A DNA stretch of 64,000 nucleotides, from NCBI GenBank assembly GCA_020746835.1, contig JAGPNK010000031.1, forward strand, positions 1 through 64,000, read 5' to 3'. Below, in pieces: positions 1-12,139 of this stretch. The notes below the pieces were generated by a model. It ran no database searches, was not told the origin of the DNA, and saw only the letters and a program-made list of their open reading frames with translations. The DNA comes from Stachybotrys elegans. Taxonomy: Eukaryota > Ascomycota > Sordariomycetes > Hypocreales > Stachybotryaceae. Position numbers and translations under genes: made by a program. Numbering within the stretch: position 1 is the stretch's first letter; each line of letters begins with the position of its first letter.

Positions 1-2301
1 ACTTACTTTTTACTAGATACTTTTCTATATTTTACTAATAAAACCACTAGTAGAATTCTAATTATATTATATAGGTAAAGGCTACTTAGTAGAAGTCTCT
101 TAAAGTATAGAGTAAAACATAAGTTCTCTACCTTCACCCTAGTAATTCTAGGTATAGTATCTAGTAAAATACCATTTATCTCTTTTACTATGCTATTTTT
201 AGTATTACTAAAGAATTTTTTCTTTATATTATTTCTAATAACACAAAGCTATATAGCTATAATAAGGCATATAAGGTTTTAGACTTATTTTCTATCATTC
301 CTGCCTGCCTTTTGGTAGTAATATAGCTAGGTTTTACTAATTATTTTCTTTACTTTTTCTTGCTTTACTAACTAGACTTATAGAGCTTTAATTACTTCTA
401 TATAGCCTTTAGATATAGTTTAGATAGAGTTTTACTATAAATTTAGTGTAAGGAATTAACTCATAGCATTCCTTATAATAGCTTTTTAATAACTTATAAT
501 TAGTAACTTTTATATTTATTTTTTCTTTGGTCTTTATCTCTCTTTCTAGAGTACTAAAGTCATTTAACCTTTTAAACTATCCTTTAGTCTATCTTTACCT
601 ACTTTTCTACTGTATTTTATAGTCTTCTTTTAGTATTTATTAATTATACATTATACATTTACTATATCTTCCTTGCTAACCTACTAGTTATACTTTACTA
701 GCTAGTCTTTTTACTTAACTAGAAACTATATCTCTTTTATAGTAATATAGTAGCTAATTACTTTCTCTATCTTCTATTCTTAGTCTTCCTTAAGGTCTAT
801 AAGTAAAAGACTTAGACCCCTTTCTTACTATATCTATAGTTCTAGTAGTTTTATAGAGAATATATTATAAAGCTATCTATATTTCTTAGAGAGAGCTAGT
901 TAAAATACTTAGATTTCTATTTATTTAAGAACCTTAAAAGGCCTAATAAATTTTAGAGTTAGCTTATACTTTTCTTTCTTTACTCTAAGGTTCTTAGTAG
1001 ATAATCTTATTAGGTTTTCTCTCTTAAAGGTTAGCTTCTAATACTTCTACTTATAGTACTTTATTATCCTTTTATATCTCTAGCTTTTTTTTCTAGAGAT
1101 TTTATAGCTTCTTAACTCTCTCTTATACCCCTAGCACTAAGAAATCTAGACCTACCTTAGAGTTATTCTATAGGGTAGATAGATACTCTATTAGCATAGT
1201 ATTAGATATAAACTATATAGTACTATTCCTTGTATTATTATATATAAATTAAGCTATAGAAAGTAGCTTAGGCTAGTAGAGCTGATTTTCTCTAATAAAG
1301 TATCTAAGGTAGTGCTCTAGGGTCTGGTTTATTTACTCTATTTAGCTATTAGTTTATAGGTGAAAGGCTATAGAAAGCTTTCTTTTTATCTAGGTTATAT
1401 AGCATAGCTTAGACCAGAACTTACTAGTAAAGATAGAGCCTTTATCTAATATAGTACTTATAGGTATACTATATACTAATTTAACTCTAGTATAGATAGC
1501 TTCTATAAAGCTAGCTATATCTAGTATAAAATAGATAGAGATAAATAAACTATACTTAGTATATTAATCTACAATAAGTAAGATTATATTAATAGTCTTT
1601 TCTTTATAGTCTATTTCTAGTACTTCTTATATAAAGTTAAAGAATATCTTCTTCTAGGGTTACCTAGATATTAGAAAGGATTTAAGCTTGCTATATGGCT
1701 AATGCTAGGATACTTAGGCCCCTTAATCCTATAGATATTCCTTAATATAGCTTTTTATATCTTTACTAAAATAGGTCTAGTAGAATTTCTACTAGATAAG
1801 CTTTTAGATTCTCTCTTTTCTAAAGTATTCTATTAAAGAATTATTATAATATAGCTATAGTAGCTCTAGCTTTAAGCTTAGCTTATTTAGTATATATACC
1901 CTTCTCTTAAACCTAACTAGCCCTATAGAATCTCTTATCTATAGGTTTTTATAGTTAGTGCTTTAGCTAGTTCTTTAAATTGCTAGAGAATCTTAGGGTC
2001 CTTACTCTATACTTACTATAGTAGTATTAGTAAGTCCTTAATAGACTAGTTACTATACCTAATCTCTTATACTAGTACCCTTACTATATCTCTTTATAAT
2101 ACCTAGTGCTTATAATTACTAGTGCCTTAGATTTAGTTAGCCTTACTTTAGGTTTTCTCTTCTGGAATATTACTATTTTATAACTAATAAAGCTAGGCTT
2201 CTTTATTTTATAAAAGTATTTTACTACCCTTAGACTAGTTAGCTTAGGCTATACTTAAGTTCTATAAAGGTATCTTGCTATACTAAATTAAACTTCATAC
2301 T

Positions 2302-2512
2302 TGTCACAAGTCCAGCGCCGCAGACCCCAGCCTACCCTATACCTACCCTAGACCCACCGCAGACCCTGTGGGTGCCCCAGGCACCCAAGGCAGAACCCCT
2401 ACATAAACCCTACTGCTAGCCACAGCTTCGCCTAGAGGCAAGACTTAGTCTTGCGATAATACAGACCCTACGTTCAGTGCCTTAGCCAACCTGACCATCC
2501 TATACTGTAACA
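2302..2512 (+). mobile_element. Solo LTR (211 bp), little mutated
   Basis: The element starts TGTCACAAG and ends CTGTAACA. It is flanked by an exact 5-bp duplication, ATACT, at 2,297-2,301 and 2,513-2,517. It keeps high GC inside the AT-rich chromovirus. It is the same LTR family as 6,502-6,701 and 9,389-9,589, here in the opposite orientation to the host element. No internal sequence is present, so it is a product of LTR-LTR recombination. Confidence 0.88.
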
Positions 2513-3903
2513 ATACTACTAGCTTTCTTTATAAGGGGTTTAATAGCTTTATATTTACTAGGTCTTTACCTTAGTAATTAGGCCTTCTTAATAGTATATC
2601 TATAGGGTTACTCTTTCCTATATAATACTTAATAATAAAGTTAAATAGTATTAAATATATATACTACTAGGCCTACTGCCTATTTAGCTTTAGCTAACTT
2701 ATAAACCCCTATAGGTTCTAGTAATCTATAAGAATCTCTATAGATTTCTTTACCCCTTTAATATAGTATTACTAGTATTTAAATAACTTAATAATAGCTA
2801 TTAGCTCTTAATCTAGTATACTATAGTTTAACTTAGATCTATTAAACTTCCTTAACTAATACCCTTTAGCATTAGGTTATAATAAGATACTTACTATAGC
2901 CTATTTTAAAGTATTAGCTTTAATATATATAGGCTGCTTAGGATTAAAGTATTATAATAGAGGTACCTTCTAAAAGACTTAGACTAGCTAGAAAAATGCC
3001 TACCTTTTAGTTTTATTAAGTACTATAGCTTCTAGCTTCTTACTATTCTTTATACCCTTAAGTAAGCTATTTAAGGGTACTATAATATCTATATAACTCT
3101 ATATAAACTATTAATAAAAGTTATAGAATCCTAAGAATACCTAGATTTTATAGTATAACTAAAGCTTCTTTTACTTAGTAATAGTAACTACTCTAGAGAG
3201 ATTTATAGTAATACCCTTAGTAAATAAGATAAAGCCTAGAAACTTAATCTCTAATTAATAGAACTTATACTTTAAGGCCTTAGTATAAAGCTCTACTTTA
3301 TAGAGCTACTCTAAAATCTAGGAATCCCTATCTTTTAAAAAGATAAGAATATTATCTAAATATATAATATAAACTATATTTAATAGCCTATAAAGCACTT
3401 AGTATATATATATCTAGAAGGTTATAGATATATTATTTAAGTCTATAGGTATAACTAGGAATTTAAAGTAGCTATAATAGATATAGAAAGCTATTTTCTA
3501 CTTATTCCCTTCTATAATTTAGATCTAGTAGTAGGTATCCTTTACATTAATCTTAGTAAAATACTTAGTACCTAAACTATAATTAATAATCTCTAAAACC
3601 AAGAATAATAAATAGCAATTTTTCTAGGTAATCTTATTAAGTCCCTAATAATCTACATATAGGTATAGACTACTATCCTTCTTTAGTACAAAAAGAATAG
3701 ATACTCTAGCAAGGCTTAATAAAGGTCTAATGTATCCTGCCTTAAGGTTATTATTAATGTAAGCCCTAAGCTTCTCTAATTCGGCTAGGAAAAGAAAATA
3801 AATTAGCCTATAAAGAGACTCTTTTCCTTCCTTAAGCTTAATCTTATAGTCTATTTTCTGGTATTAGGGTAATAGCTTTAACTACTTAAATATAAAGATA
3901 TTT

Positions 3904-4745
3904 CATCCCCCACCACCTAGTCGGCAGTACCCCCTGCCCGGCAGGATGACCCCACTATAATCTCACTATTAACAATAATAATTAAATAAAATTCTATAGA
4001 CTTTGTTTTATACTATAAAATTCTATAAACAATTCTATAAATATATACTATATATATTAATATAGTAAAGAAATATTAGCTTAAATAGATTTTCTCTAGA
4101 ATTATTAATAATTATTAAAAACCAACTGTTAAGGTTTATAGTATATTTACTACTAAAATCTTGACATTTTATTTTAAGCTTTTAAAAATATAAAATAATT
4201 CTATAAAAATACTTAGAAATACTTTTTATCTATAATAAAATCTATAGATTTGAAGTTTATAGACTTTAACGTTTTAAAGATTTATTTTACATACTTATAT
4301 TTACTTTAAAAAAACTTACTAAAAAAGTTTCTTAGTAAATCTTTTAAAGCTATATAAAAAATATTAAATAAAATTCTAGTAGTATATATTAAGAATATAT
4401 AAAAAGTATTTGATTTTAAGTCTTAAAAAGCTTAAAGTCTATATTTTTACTATTTTTATAGAATTAAATAAATATTAATTTCTAATGCTAAGGTTTATAT
4501 AGTTTTTCTTAGTAACTACTAACATTTTCTCACTTTTATTTTTATACTTAAAATAAAATATCTTATAAATACTTTTACAGTCTATGAGATTTATTAGATA
4601 TACTATAAAATATCTAGTATTCTATATATATTTTATAAGATTTTTATGTATTTTATTTCTGTAGATATAAACCTTTAAAATAGTAGCCTTAACTATGGGA
4701 ATCCCTGCCGGGCAGGGGGTGGTGCCGACTAGGTGGTGGGGGATG
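3904..4745. mobile_element. 842-bp DNA transposon-like element with about 45-bp terminal inverted repeats
   Basis: The left end begins CATCCCCCACCACCTAGTC and the right end is its reverse complement. The first 23 bases match perfectly and the similarity continues for about 45 bases with a few mismatches (CCCTGCCCGGCAGG shared). The tips stay GC-rich while the roughly 750-bp interior is extremely AT-rich and non-coding. It interrupts the minus-strand chromovirus between protease/gag and RT. I could not find a convincing target duplication, so the superfamily is open. It is probably non-autonomous. Confidence 0.75.
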
Positions 4746-6501
4746 ACTAGTATAGATAGTAAATTTAGCTAGTAGTACCTTAATAACCTTAGATTTTAAA
4801 GGGTTTTTGCTAGGTAGGAAAAAGGGGTTTTCCTTAGGTTTAGAGGTAATAATAGCAAAGACCTTAGCTCTATTTTATATAGCTCTTTAAAAGAATAAAG
4901 CTAACCCTAATATTAAGTCTACCTTGCCTAAACTAAATTACTATTTTTAGTTACGGGGATTTAAGAAGATATAATAATTAATATATATAGTTATTAATAA
5001 AACAATAGGGTTTCCTTAGGGCCTTAAATCTCTACTAATAGTAATATATAATTATATAAAGCTATAGATAGTATCTTAGAAATTAGTAACTATAATAGGG
5101 ACTTTATAGACTCTATAAGTTAATACTATTAACTAGCCTACCCCTTTAAGCTCTAGGGTAAACACTATAGATAGTTATAGCTATTACTATTAGATAAAGG
5201 TATAACTAATATAGTTATACTTAGTACTAGTATTAATATTAGCAAAGGTATTAGCTAGGTCTTGGCTAGTAATTATTATAGGAATATAGAATCTCTATTT
5301 AACCTAGAGTAATAGCTAGGCTATAGATAGGTTAAGTTAGTTCCATAGAGCCTATCTATTTATAGTTATAGTAAGTAAGAGGCTTCTCTAGTTCTTCAAT
5401 AGGGTCTATATCAAGGAAAGTAATAGGCTTTTTAGGAATATATTACTAGTAATCCTTTTAGTAACTTTTTTAGCCTTAGTAAAAGTACTATTACTTTAGT
5501 AAAGGGTAATTAGAATACTACTATATTTTAGAATATTCCTTATAGTTACTATCCTTTTAGGATTACTTCTATACTAAACTTATAGTACTCTAGAACTAAC
5601 TTATAATAGCTACTATTTTTTTTTAGTTAATTAAGAGTATAGAATAGTTAAGCTTAATATATTTATATAGCTTATTTATTAATTTCTTAAAGAAATTATA
5701 AGCCCTCTTTTACTCTATAGTATATATAAAATACTCCTCTAAGCTATCTAAATAGATATAGAATTCCTAGAATAACTAAAAGTTATACTACTAAGCCTTT
5801 CTTTATTATTATACTAGCCTAATTTACTAGTTAGTTTTATCCCTAATAAAGATAAGGTTTTATTTTATAAAGGTATTTTCATTATTCTTAAAGATTTATC
5901 ACTTTTTCTTTTTATATTTATTAAAATAACTAGCCTATTTTTACTAGAAGTCCTAATATATATTATTCTTATCTATAATAACATAGTTATAGCCTTTTTA
6001 GAACTTATAGGGCTAAGGTTTAAATAGTTACTATATATTATCTAACTAATTCTACTATTTTTATAGATCAAATAGTAGTAAAAGAATAGTAATATTCTCA
6101 ACTTATACTAAGTAATAGTTACTATTACTACTTTTCTAAAAGCTATATTATTATTAGTAGCTAGATAATATATAGTTCGTAGGTATTTACTTAGTAATTC
6201 TAATATCTTTATATAAAGCTACCTTCTATATTCATAGCTTTTTTAACTTCCATAGCTTTATAATATAGGCCTATATTACTATAAGCTAGGTATTTATAGT
6301 AATATCCTTAGTATTCTTAAGGGTAATAGAGAGGCTAGAGAGATTAATTAGAGGGTCTTCCAATTTAGTTAGGGCTATAATCTTGGTTATGGATACTATT
6401 AAGGATAATATGAAAATAGAATTTAAATAGGTACCTTAAGTAGTTTATTAAATATTTAGTACTATTTTACTAAGGTAATCTTTAGGTAGAAGACTTAGAA
6501 T

Positions 6502-6701
6502 TATTATAGTATAGGGTAGTTAGGTTAGCTAAGGCACTAAATGTAGGGTTTATATTATTGTAAGACTAAGTCTTGCCTCTAGGCAAAGCTATAGCTAGCG
6601 ATAGGGTTTATATAGGGGTTCTACCTTAGGTGCCTTAGGCACCTATAGCCTCTGTAGTGGGTCTAGGGTAGGTTAGCGTCTATGGCGCTGGACTTGTGAT
6701 A
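6502..6701 (-). mobile_element. 5' LTR of the minus-strand chromovirus, RIP-mutated
   Basis: Its reverse complement matches the solo LTR at 2,302-2,512 along its whole length, with mostly C/T and G/A differences. The sequence immediately to its left (6,500 downward) matches the sequence following the LTR at 9,389-9,589. This shows it is the 5' LTR joined to its own internal region. Confidence 0.8.
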
Positions 6702-6706
6702 TATAA

Positions 6707-7804
6707 TAGGACTATATTATATATCTAAAAGATAGAATAGAACTAGGGTTTTATCTAATCCATAACCTTAATAATATAAAAAGTAATACCTTAAGAGAAT
6801 ACCTAGAAAAGGATATATATAAAGACTATATATCAATATCTTAGTTATTAGTAGACTACCCTATTATATTTATATCTAAGAAAAAAAAACTATAGCTTAT
6901 AGTTAACTACTAATAGCTAAATAAGATTATACTAAAAGACTATATACTACTACTACTAATTAATAAAATAAAAGATTGTTTATAGAATAAAAGAATATTT
7001 ATAGTACTGAACCTTCAAGAAGCCTATAACCTTATCTAAATTAAAAAAGGATATAAATAAAAATAGTATTTAAAATAAAATATAGACTATTTAAGTATTT
7101 GGTACTACTCTTTAGACTTACTAATATACTAGCTTTATTCTAGAAAACAATTAATAATATCTTAAGGAAATACCTTAATTGCTTTATAGTTTACTACCTT
7201 AATAACATTCTTATCTTCTTAAAGAATAAAGAAAATATAAATATATTATATATACAATACTTGAGCTACTTGAAGATATAAATCTACTAGTAAAACCAAA
7301 GAAAAGTAAGTTTTATTTAAAAAAAAGTTAAATTTCTAGAATATATTATCTTCTACAATAAGATTTAAATAAACCTAAAAAAGATTATAGTAATTACTAA
7401 ATAAAGGAAGTTTATTAATATTAAAGAAGTATAAGCCTTTTTAGAATTTACTAATTACTACTATAAGTTCTTTAAAGACTTTAGTAAAATAGTAGTACTA
7501 CTTATTAATCTAATAAAAAAAGTAATAAATAATAACTTTATTAAAATAGACTATAATAGTAAGTAAGTATTTAAATGAATTAAAGAATTTATTTTTAGTA
7601 ATTAGTATTAAAGATACATGATTTAAAAAGACTAATTAAACTATAAACTAATATATGAAATTTTATATTAGAAGTATAAATACATTAGTAAGATAATAAT
7701 AAAAAACTATATTCTATTGCCTTTTACTTATATAAATTATATAGAGTAGAACTTAATTACTGTATTTATAATAAAGAGTTTCTAGCTATTATAAACTCTA
7801 TTAA
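6707..7804 (+). mobile_element. Second Ty3/Gypsy pol fragment, plus strand, RIP-degraded
   Basis: The plus strand reads through many stops as RT: a PIIFISKKKK..LIVNY block at about 6,860-6,915, an LLLINKIKD block at about 6,945-6,980 and a degraded YLDDILIFL box at about 7,190-7,225. The RT/RNase H connection (FTNYYYKFFKDF) follows at about 7,445-7,485, then RNase H (PIAFYLYKLYRVELNYCIYN) at about 7,715-7,775. It breaks off at 7,804 where a short X copy is inserted. Confidence 0.8.
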
Positions 7805-7916
7805 GTTTCTCTCTACTGTTTACGACTGCATTGGTTGCCGGGGCACTAGGCACCACCTCTACTATTTATTTGCTCTCTACTGCTTACACCCTACACTGCA
7901 CACTTTTTTCCTCATC
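7805..7916 (+). mobile_element. Short GC-preserved X copy ending CCTCATC
   Basis: It matches the terminal part of the X family (compare 40,640-40,750) with almost no RIP. It ends at the constant CCTCATC terminus, and its other end is truncated inside X. Similar AACTCTAT sequences flank both sides, which may be an imperfect target duplication. It interrupts Gypsy RNase H. Confidence 0.75.
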
Positions 7917-8274
7917 ATAACTCTATCTCTAGCTTCTAAAGTAAGCTATATAATTCTATTTTTACTGAAGCTCTCTACTACTCTATTATACTCTTGGCTT
8001 AATGGCTAAAAAACTTAGTTTTAGAGAAAATTTTTTTTAGCCTTTTTACTTTTCTACTTTTTATATTCTAGCTTTAAATTAGCTAAAAAAGAGAGATAGT
8101 AAAAGTTGTTCTATTATATACTATTAATAATAATAATATTAAATCTTTTAGGGTAATTTATTTTATAAATAACTTCTTTATTAATAATATTATAAATAAT
8201 AGCTAGACTTACTACTATTATATTTATAGTCTTATTAAAAAGATTTAATCTTTTTACTATATTATTAGTACAAT

Positions 8275-8387
8275 TGTCAGGGTGAGTGAGGTGAATGATC
8301 ATGGATTATGTCTATCTAGTGGGTCTAACGGAGCCTCAGTCATATGTCTGAGTCACATGACAAATGGGTCCAGCACATGGCCTGACA
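8275..8387. mobile_element. 113-bp TG..CA element (mini-LTR or MITE)
   Basis: It starts TGTCAGG and ends CCTGACA, keeps its GC and sits in AT-rich X sequence. The flanks are ACAAT and ATAAT, a possible 5-bp duplication with one C-to-T change. No coding capacity. It could be a solo LTR of a very small LTR element or a palindromic MITE. Confidence 0.5.
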
Positions 8388-8889
8388 ATAATTACTATTT
8401 ACTTATATCTTAACTATAATATATAGATAGATAGTGGGATATAGACAATACATTTATCTCTTAAGCTAGGGGCTTAGAGGCTTTATATAGCTATAGGCTG
8501 GAAACAGAATAAGCTTTTTAGTAGCTCTATTAGCAGCCTGGAGTAGTAATAATCTTATATAGTTATAGTTACAGGCTTTCCTAATGTCTAGTATTATTAA
8601 AGCTTTCCATTAGTATTACTAGTAGTATTCTCTATCTAGATATTGTTACAGAAAGGCTTCTATAGTATTAGCTTATCCTAGTATATATATAACCTTATTT
8701 AATAAATTAACTAAAGCTTTCTAAGAAGGCACTATTAGTTAGAGCCTTTTATCTAGTCTAGTATATATATCTATTATTTTAGTATAAATTATTACTTAAC
8801 TTACTAATAGTCCTCTCTCTAGTTCTCTATATATATATCTTAATATCCTGTTATATTATATACTAGTATATAGCTAGTATAGCTTATAA

Positions 8890-9048
8890 AGAGGAAAAGA
8901 GTATATAGTATAGGGTATAAATAGTAAGAAGTAAATAAACAGTAGAGATAGTATTTAGTACCCTAGTAACTAATACAGTTATAAATAGTAAAGAGAAATA
9001 ATAATAAGGCCATTATTAGGCTGCCCTTATATATAGGGTAGCTAAGCC
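8890..9048 (-). mobile_element. X fragment nested in X, with 14-bp target duplication
   Basis: A 159-bp X fragment, opposite in orientation to its host, is flanked by AGTATAGCTTATAA at 8,876-8,889 and 9,049-9,062 (exact). Removing the insert and one repeat restores the host X sequence. It supports the X insertion mechanism. Confidence 0.8.
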
Positions 9049-9388
9049 AGTATAGCTTATAATAAAGTTATAGCTACCTATAGCTTAGCCACTTAGCTAC
9101 TAGACCAGTTAATTACTCTATATACATAGCCTAATAATAGTTTTATTATTTTTTATTATTATTATTTATAACTATATTAATTATTAAAATACTAAATACC
9201 ATCTTTACTATTTATTTACTTTTTATTATTTATATTCTATACTATATATTCTTTTTCTTTTTATATACTTTTTTATTGTATAAAATAGTAATTAAATAAA
9301 TTAAAAAAGAAATAAATATATTATAAAAAGAAAAAGAGTATATAATATAGGGCATAAATAGTAAAGAGAAATAATAATAAGCATATAG

Positions 9389-9589
9389 TGTCATAAGTCT
9401 GGCGCTATAGGCTATATCCTACCCTAGACCCGCTATAGGGCCTGTAGGTGCCCAAGGCACCTAAGACAGAATCCCTATATAAACCCTACTACTAGCTACA
9501 GTTTTGCCTAAAAGGCAAGACTTAGTCTTATATTAATATAGACCCTATTTCTAATACCTTTACTAATCTAACTATCCTATACTATAATA
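9389..9589 (+). mobile_element. LTR of the chromovirus family, RIP-mutated
   Basis: Begins TGTCATAAG and ends CTATAATA, and aligns over its length to the solo LTR at 2,302-2,512. Internal retroelement sequence follows directly, so this is a 5' LTR. Flanking pentamers differ, as expected for one end of a truncated element. Confidence 0.75.
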
Positions 9590-9990
9590 ATTCTATGTCT
9601 TTTTTAAAAGATTATTTTAGTAAATAGTACTAAATATCTAATAAACTACTTAAAATACCTACTTGAATCCTATCTCCTTATTATTTTTAATAATACTTTT
9701 AATTAAAATTATAGCCTTAATTAAATTAAAAGACCCCTTAATCCCACTAATTAACCCCCCTAGTCTCTATATTACCCTTGAATATACTAAGAATACTATT
9801 ATAAATATCTAGCTTATAGTAATATAGGCCTATATTATAAAGCTATAGAAGTTAGAGAAACTATAGATATAGAAGGTAGCTTTATATAAAGATATTAAGA
9901 TTACTAAGTAAATACCTACCAACTATATATTATTTAGCTATTAATAAAGCTATTTATTACTATTATAAACATTTTCTATCTCTATCTCTA
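9590..9990 (+). mobile_element. 5' internal (gag-proximal) remnant of the chromovirus
   Basis: This segment matches the reverse complement of about 5,950-6,500, the gag-proximal end of the minus-strand chromovirus, with scattered transitions. It stops near 9,990, where X-like sequence begins, so the element is truncated by later insertion or deletion. Confidence 0.7.
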
Positions 9991-10009
9991 GTTTTTTTTT
10001 AATTTTGTA

Positions 10010-10740
10010 ACAATTCTTTTCCTTTTTTTTAAAGACTTTAAATATAATTTTTATTAAAATTATTATATATTAAAAGTATATAAAAGTTATTTTATTACTA
10101 TTAGTAATATTACTATTAAAAGATATTATAGAATAATTTATTTTATAAATAATTAAAAATAAAAACTAAAGTTTAGAATTTTTTATAGTAGTAGTTAGGA
10201 CTATTATAGCTGCTAAAGTAGTTATATTATTATTATTATTATAATTATTATTTAATTCTATTTTAATAAATATAATTTTAAATAATATAGATAAGGAATT
10301 TATTTCTTTTAAGCAAGGGACTTAGGGGCTTTATATAGCTAAAAGCTATAGTAGCTCTATTAGCAGTCTAGAGCAATCTTATAGGCTTTTTAGTATTACT
10401 AAAGCTTTCTAACTAGCTACTATTAGTTAGAGCCTCTTATCTAGTCTAGTATATATATCTATTATTTTAGCTAGCCTAATATTCTATTGCCTTTTATACT
10501 AGTATATAGTTAAGGCTAGTATAGCTTATAGCTTAGCTATTTAGCTACTAGACTATTTAACTACTCTATATGAATAGTCTAATAATAGCTTTATTATTAT
10601 TATTATTTTACTATTTATAACTATATTAATTATTAGAGTATTAAATACTATTTATACTATTTATTTATTTTTTATAATTTTTACTCTATATTATAGACTC
10701 TTGTTCTCTTTATAGACTATAGTTATTTAAATAAAAACTA
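10010..10740 (+). mobile_element. RIP-degraded partial X copy
   Basis: It shares the X interior (TATATAAAAGTTAT..., then the AAGCAAGGGACTTAGGGGC block near 10,310 and the tail to about 10,700) but lacks the X start. Heavily AT. Limits approximate. Confidence 0.55.
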
Positions 10741-10751
10741 TTTTATATTAT

Positions 10752-10857
10752 AAGGAGGAAAAGAGTGTGTAGTATAGGGTATAAGCAGTAGAGAGCAAAT
10801 AAACAGTGGAGGCAGTGGCTAGTGCCCCGGCAACTAATGCGGTTGTAAACAGTAGAG
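10752..10857 (-). mobile_element. Short GC-preserved X fragment
   Basis: About 106 bp of the constant X terminus with only light mutation. It is flanked by similar ATTTTATATTAT and ATTTTATAATAT sequences, a likely target duplication. It is inserted in a repeat ('Z') also seen at 31,790-32,160. Confidence 0.65.
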
Positions 10858-11170
10858 ATTTTATAATATAAATATTTATTAAATAAACTATATTATTTTT
10901 TATATAAATATTTTATTTAATAATATTTTAATCTTTTTCTTTTGCTATGAAAGGTTTATTTTATAGTTATTTTATCGTAAATTTAAGTTTATATTTATAA
11001 CTATAAAGTCTCTATTATTTAAAACTAATTAGTAAATAAATATATATTTTAAGTAGTCCTTTTATATAAAGTAAATTACTATTTTAATACTATTTAGATT
11101 TTTTAATTAAACTCTTTTTATATTACTATGAATCCGTAAATAAAAAGTTTTAAAAGAAATTATTTAATTC
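10858..11170. repeat. Repeat Z, copy 1
   Basis: An AT-rich stretch sharing long similarity with 31,790-32,160 in the same orientation, for example the AAATAAACTATATTATT block and the TTTATATAAAGTA block. No coding content can be read. It is probably a piece of another degraded element. Confidence 0.5.
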
Positions 11171-11524
11171 TAATTGGTCTATATAATATTCACTAAAGCT
11201 CTTTAATTTATTTTTAATTATAATTAAAGATAATTTATTTTTTTTTAAAAAAGAAAAACTATAGAATACTACTATATATCTTTGAACCCCTTCTAAGTAA
11301 AAGATTTAAAATGCTTAAACTATTATTTTTACTATCTTTTTAACCTACTCTAGAGATCCTTTTTAGTAGACTTTTTTTACTAACTAAATAGATTCTTTAT
11401 ATTATGTAACTAATACCTAGGTTCCCCTATAATCATAGCTTCTTTATATTATATGCTTCTTTATAGCGTATATATATATAGCTTCTATATATAACTATAG
11501 CTTCTATATATAATAGCTTCTAAT

Positions 11525-11590
11525 ATATTACTTATTTATTATATATTACTTATTTATTATATATTACTTATTTATTATATATTACTTATT
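11525..11590. repeat. Tandem repeat, 18-bp unit
   Basis: The unit ATATTACTTATTTATTAT is repeated about 3.7 times head to tail, with no evident mutation between units. Confidence 0.8.
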
Positions 11591-11596
11591 AGCTCT

Positions 11597-11672
11597 TTAT
11601 GAGAAGGAAAAAAGTGTGCAGTGTAGGGTGTAAGCAGTAGAGAGCAAATAAACAGTAGAGGTAGTGCTTAAG
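11597..11672 (-). mobile_element. Very short GC-preserved X fragment
   Basis: About 75 bp beginning GAAGGAAAAAAGTGTGCAG, nearly identical to the X terminus elsewhere. The Y repeat starts immediately after it. No clear target duplication. Confidence 0.6.
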
Positions 11673-11679
11673 AAGAGAG

Positions 11680-12120
11680 AGATATAATAAAGAGTGTAAA
11701 GGCCTTCTTATATATATTTCTTAAACTCCATTGTAAGCGTTATATAATTATATATTCCTAGTCTAATATAGCCATAGTACTAGCTATAGCTATAGCTGTT
11801 ATATACTTCTTTATTATCTAAGGACTTTCACTAGAATTGCGAAAATAGTGTATTGCTCTCAGCCAGCCTTATTAGAACACATGCTAAAGAATAGTATATA
11901 CACACATCGAGAGACCAGTCTACTAACTGGAGATCCCCCCCCCCCCCCCGCCACAACTATATATATACTTTTACTACAACTGCCACTACTATAGCCCCCT
12001 TATTATTTTGTAGCTTATAGATATAATCTCTTTTTTATATAACTTTATTCTGTAATTCTATAGATAGTAAGGCTACTATTATTTATATATACTATTATTT
12101 GTTTTTCTATATTATATATA
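11680..12120 (+). repeat. Repeat Y, copy 1
   Basis: It shares an ordered set of blocks with 12,925-13,150, 36,630-37,135 and 39,340-39,840: a GAGAGATATATAATA start, TTCTTAAACTC, a GCCAGCCTTATTAGAACACA block and a CTACTATAGCC block. A run of 15 C occurs at 11,935-11,949. Family unknown; see the better preserved copy at 36.6 kb. Confidence 0.6.
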
Positions 12121-12139
12121 TGCCTATACTATTATAAAG

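Larger units (their letters stand above)
1..6501 (-). mobile_element. Ty3/Gypsy chromovirus interior, RIP-degraded, cut by left window edge
   Basis: Read on the minus strand from 6,501 towards 1, the order is gag-like region, then pol. Reverse transcriptase is recognised by an FVxKKD..L..VDY-like block at about 3,640-3,710 and a degraded YLDDILIF box at about 3,336-3,375. The integrase core has an AFH..TNS..E.INQTLEHYL block at about 1,305-1,375. The integrase C-terminus shows the GPF motif at about 925-960, followed at about 665-800 by a chromodomain-like block (FLVKWKxW type). A chromodomain after integrase defines chromoviruses. Many stops show it is dead. It is interrupted by a TIR element (3,904-4,745) and a solo LTR (2,302-2,512). 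The 3' LTR must lie left of the window or be lost. Confidence 0.85.
7917..9270 (+). mobile_element. RIP-degraded X copy carrying two nested insertions
   Basis: The stretch follows the order of other plus-oriented X copies: splice-donor-like CTTAC region near 8,200, the TCTCTTAAGCTAGGGGCTTAG block near 8,455, then the terminal AT-rich tail. It is interrupted at 8,275-8,387 by a small TG..CA element and at 8,890-9,048 by a minus X fragment. Outer limits are approximate. Confidence 0.55.

Noticed and set aside
11935..11949. Run of 15 C (and runs of G near 40,405-40,425 and 45,688)
   Set aside because: Simple homopolymers; no associated structure or repeat beyond copy-number slippage, and possibly affected by sequencing error.
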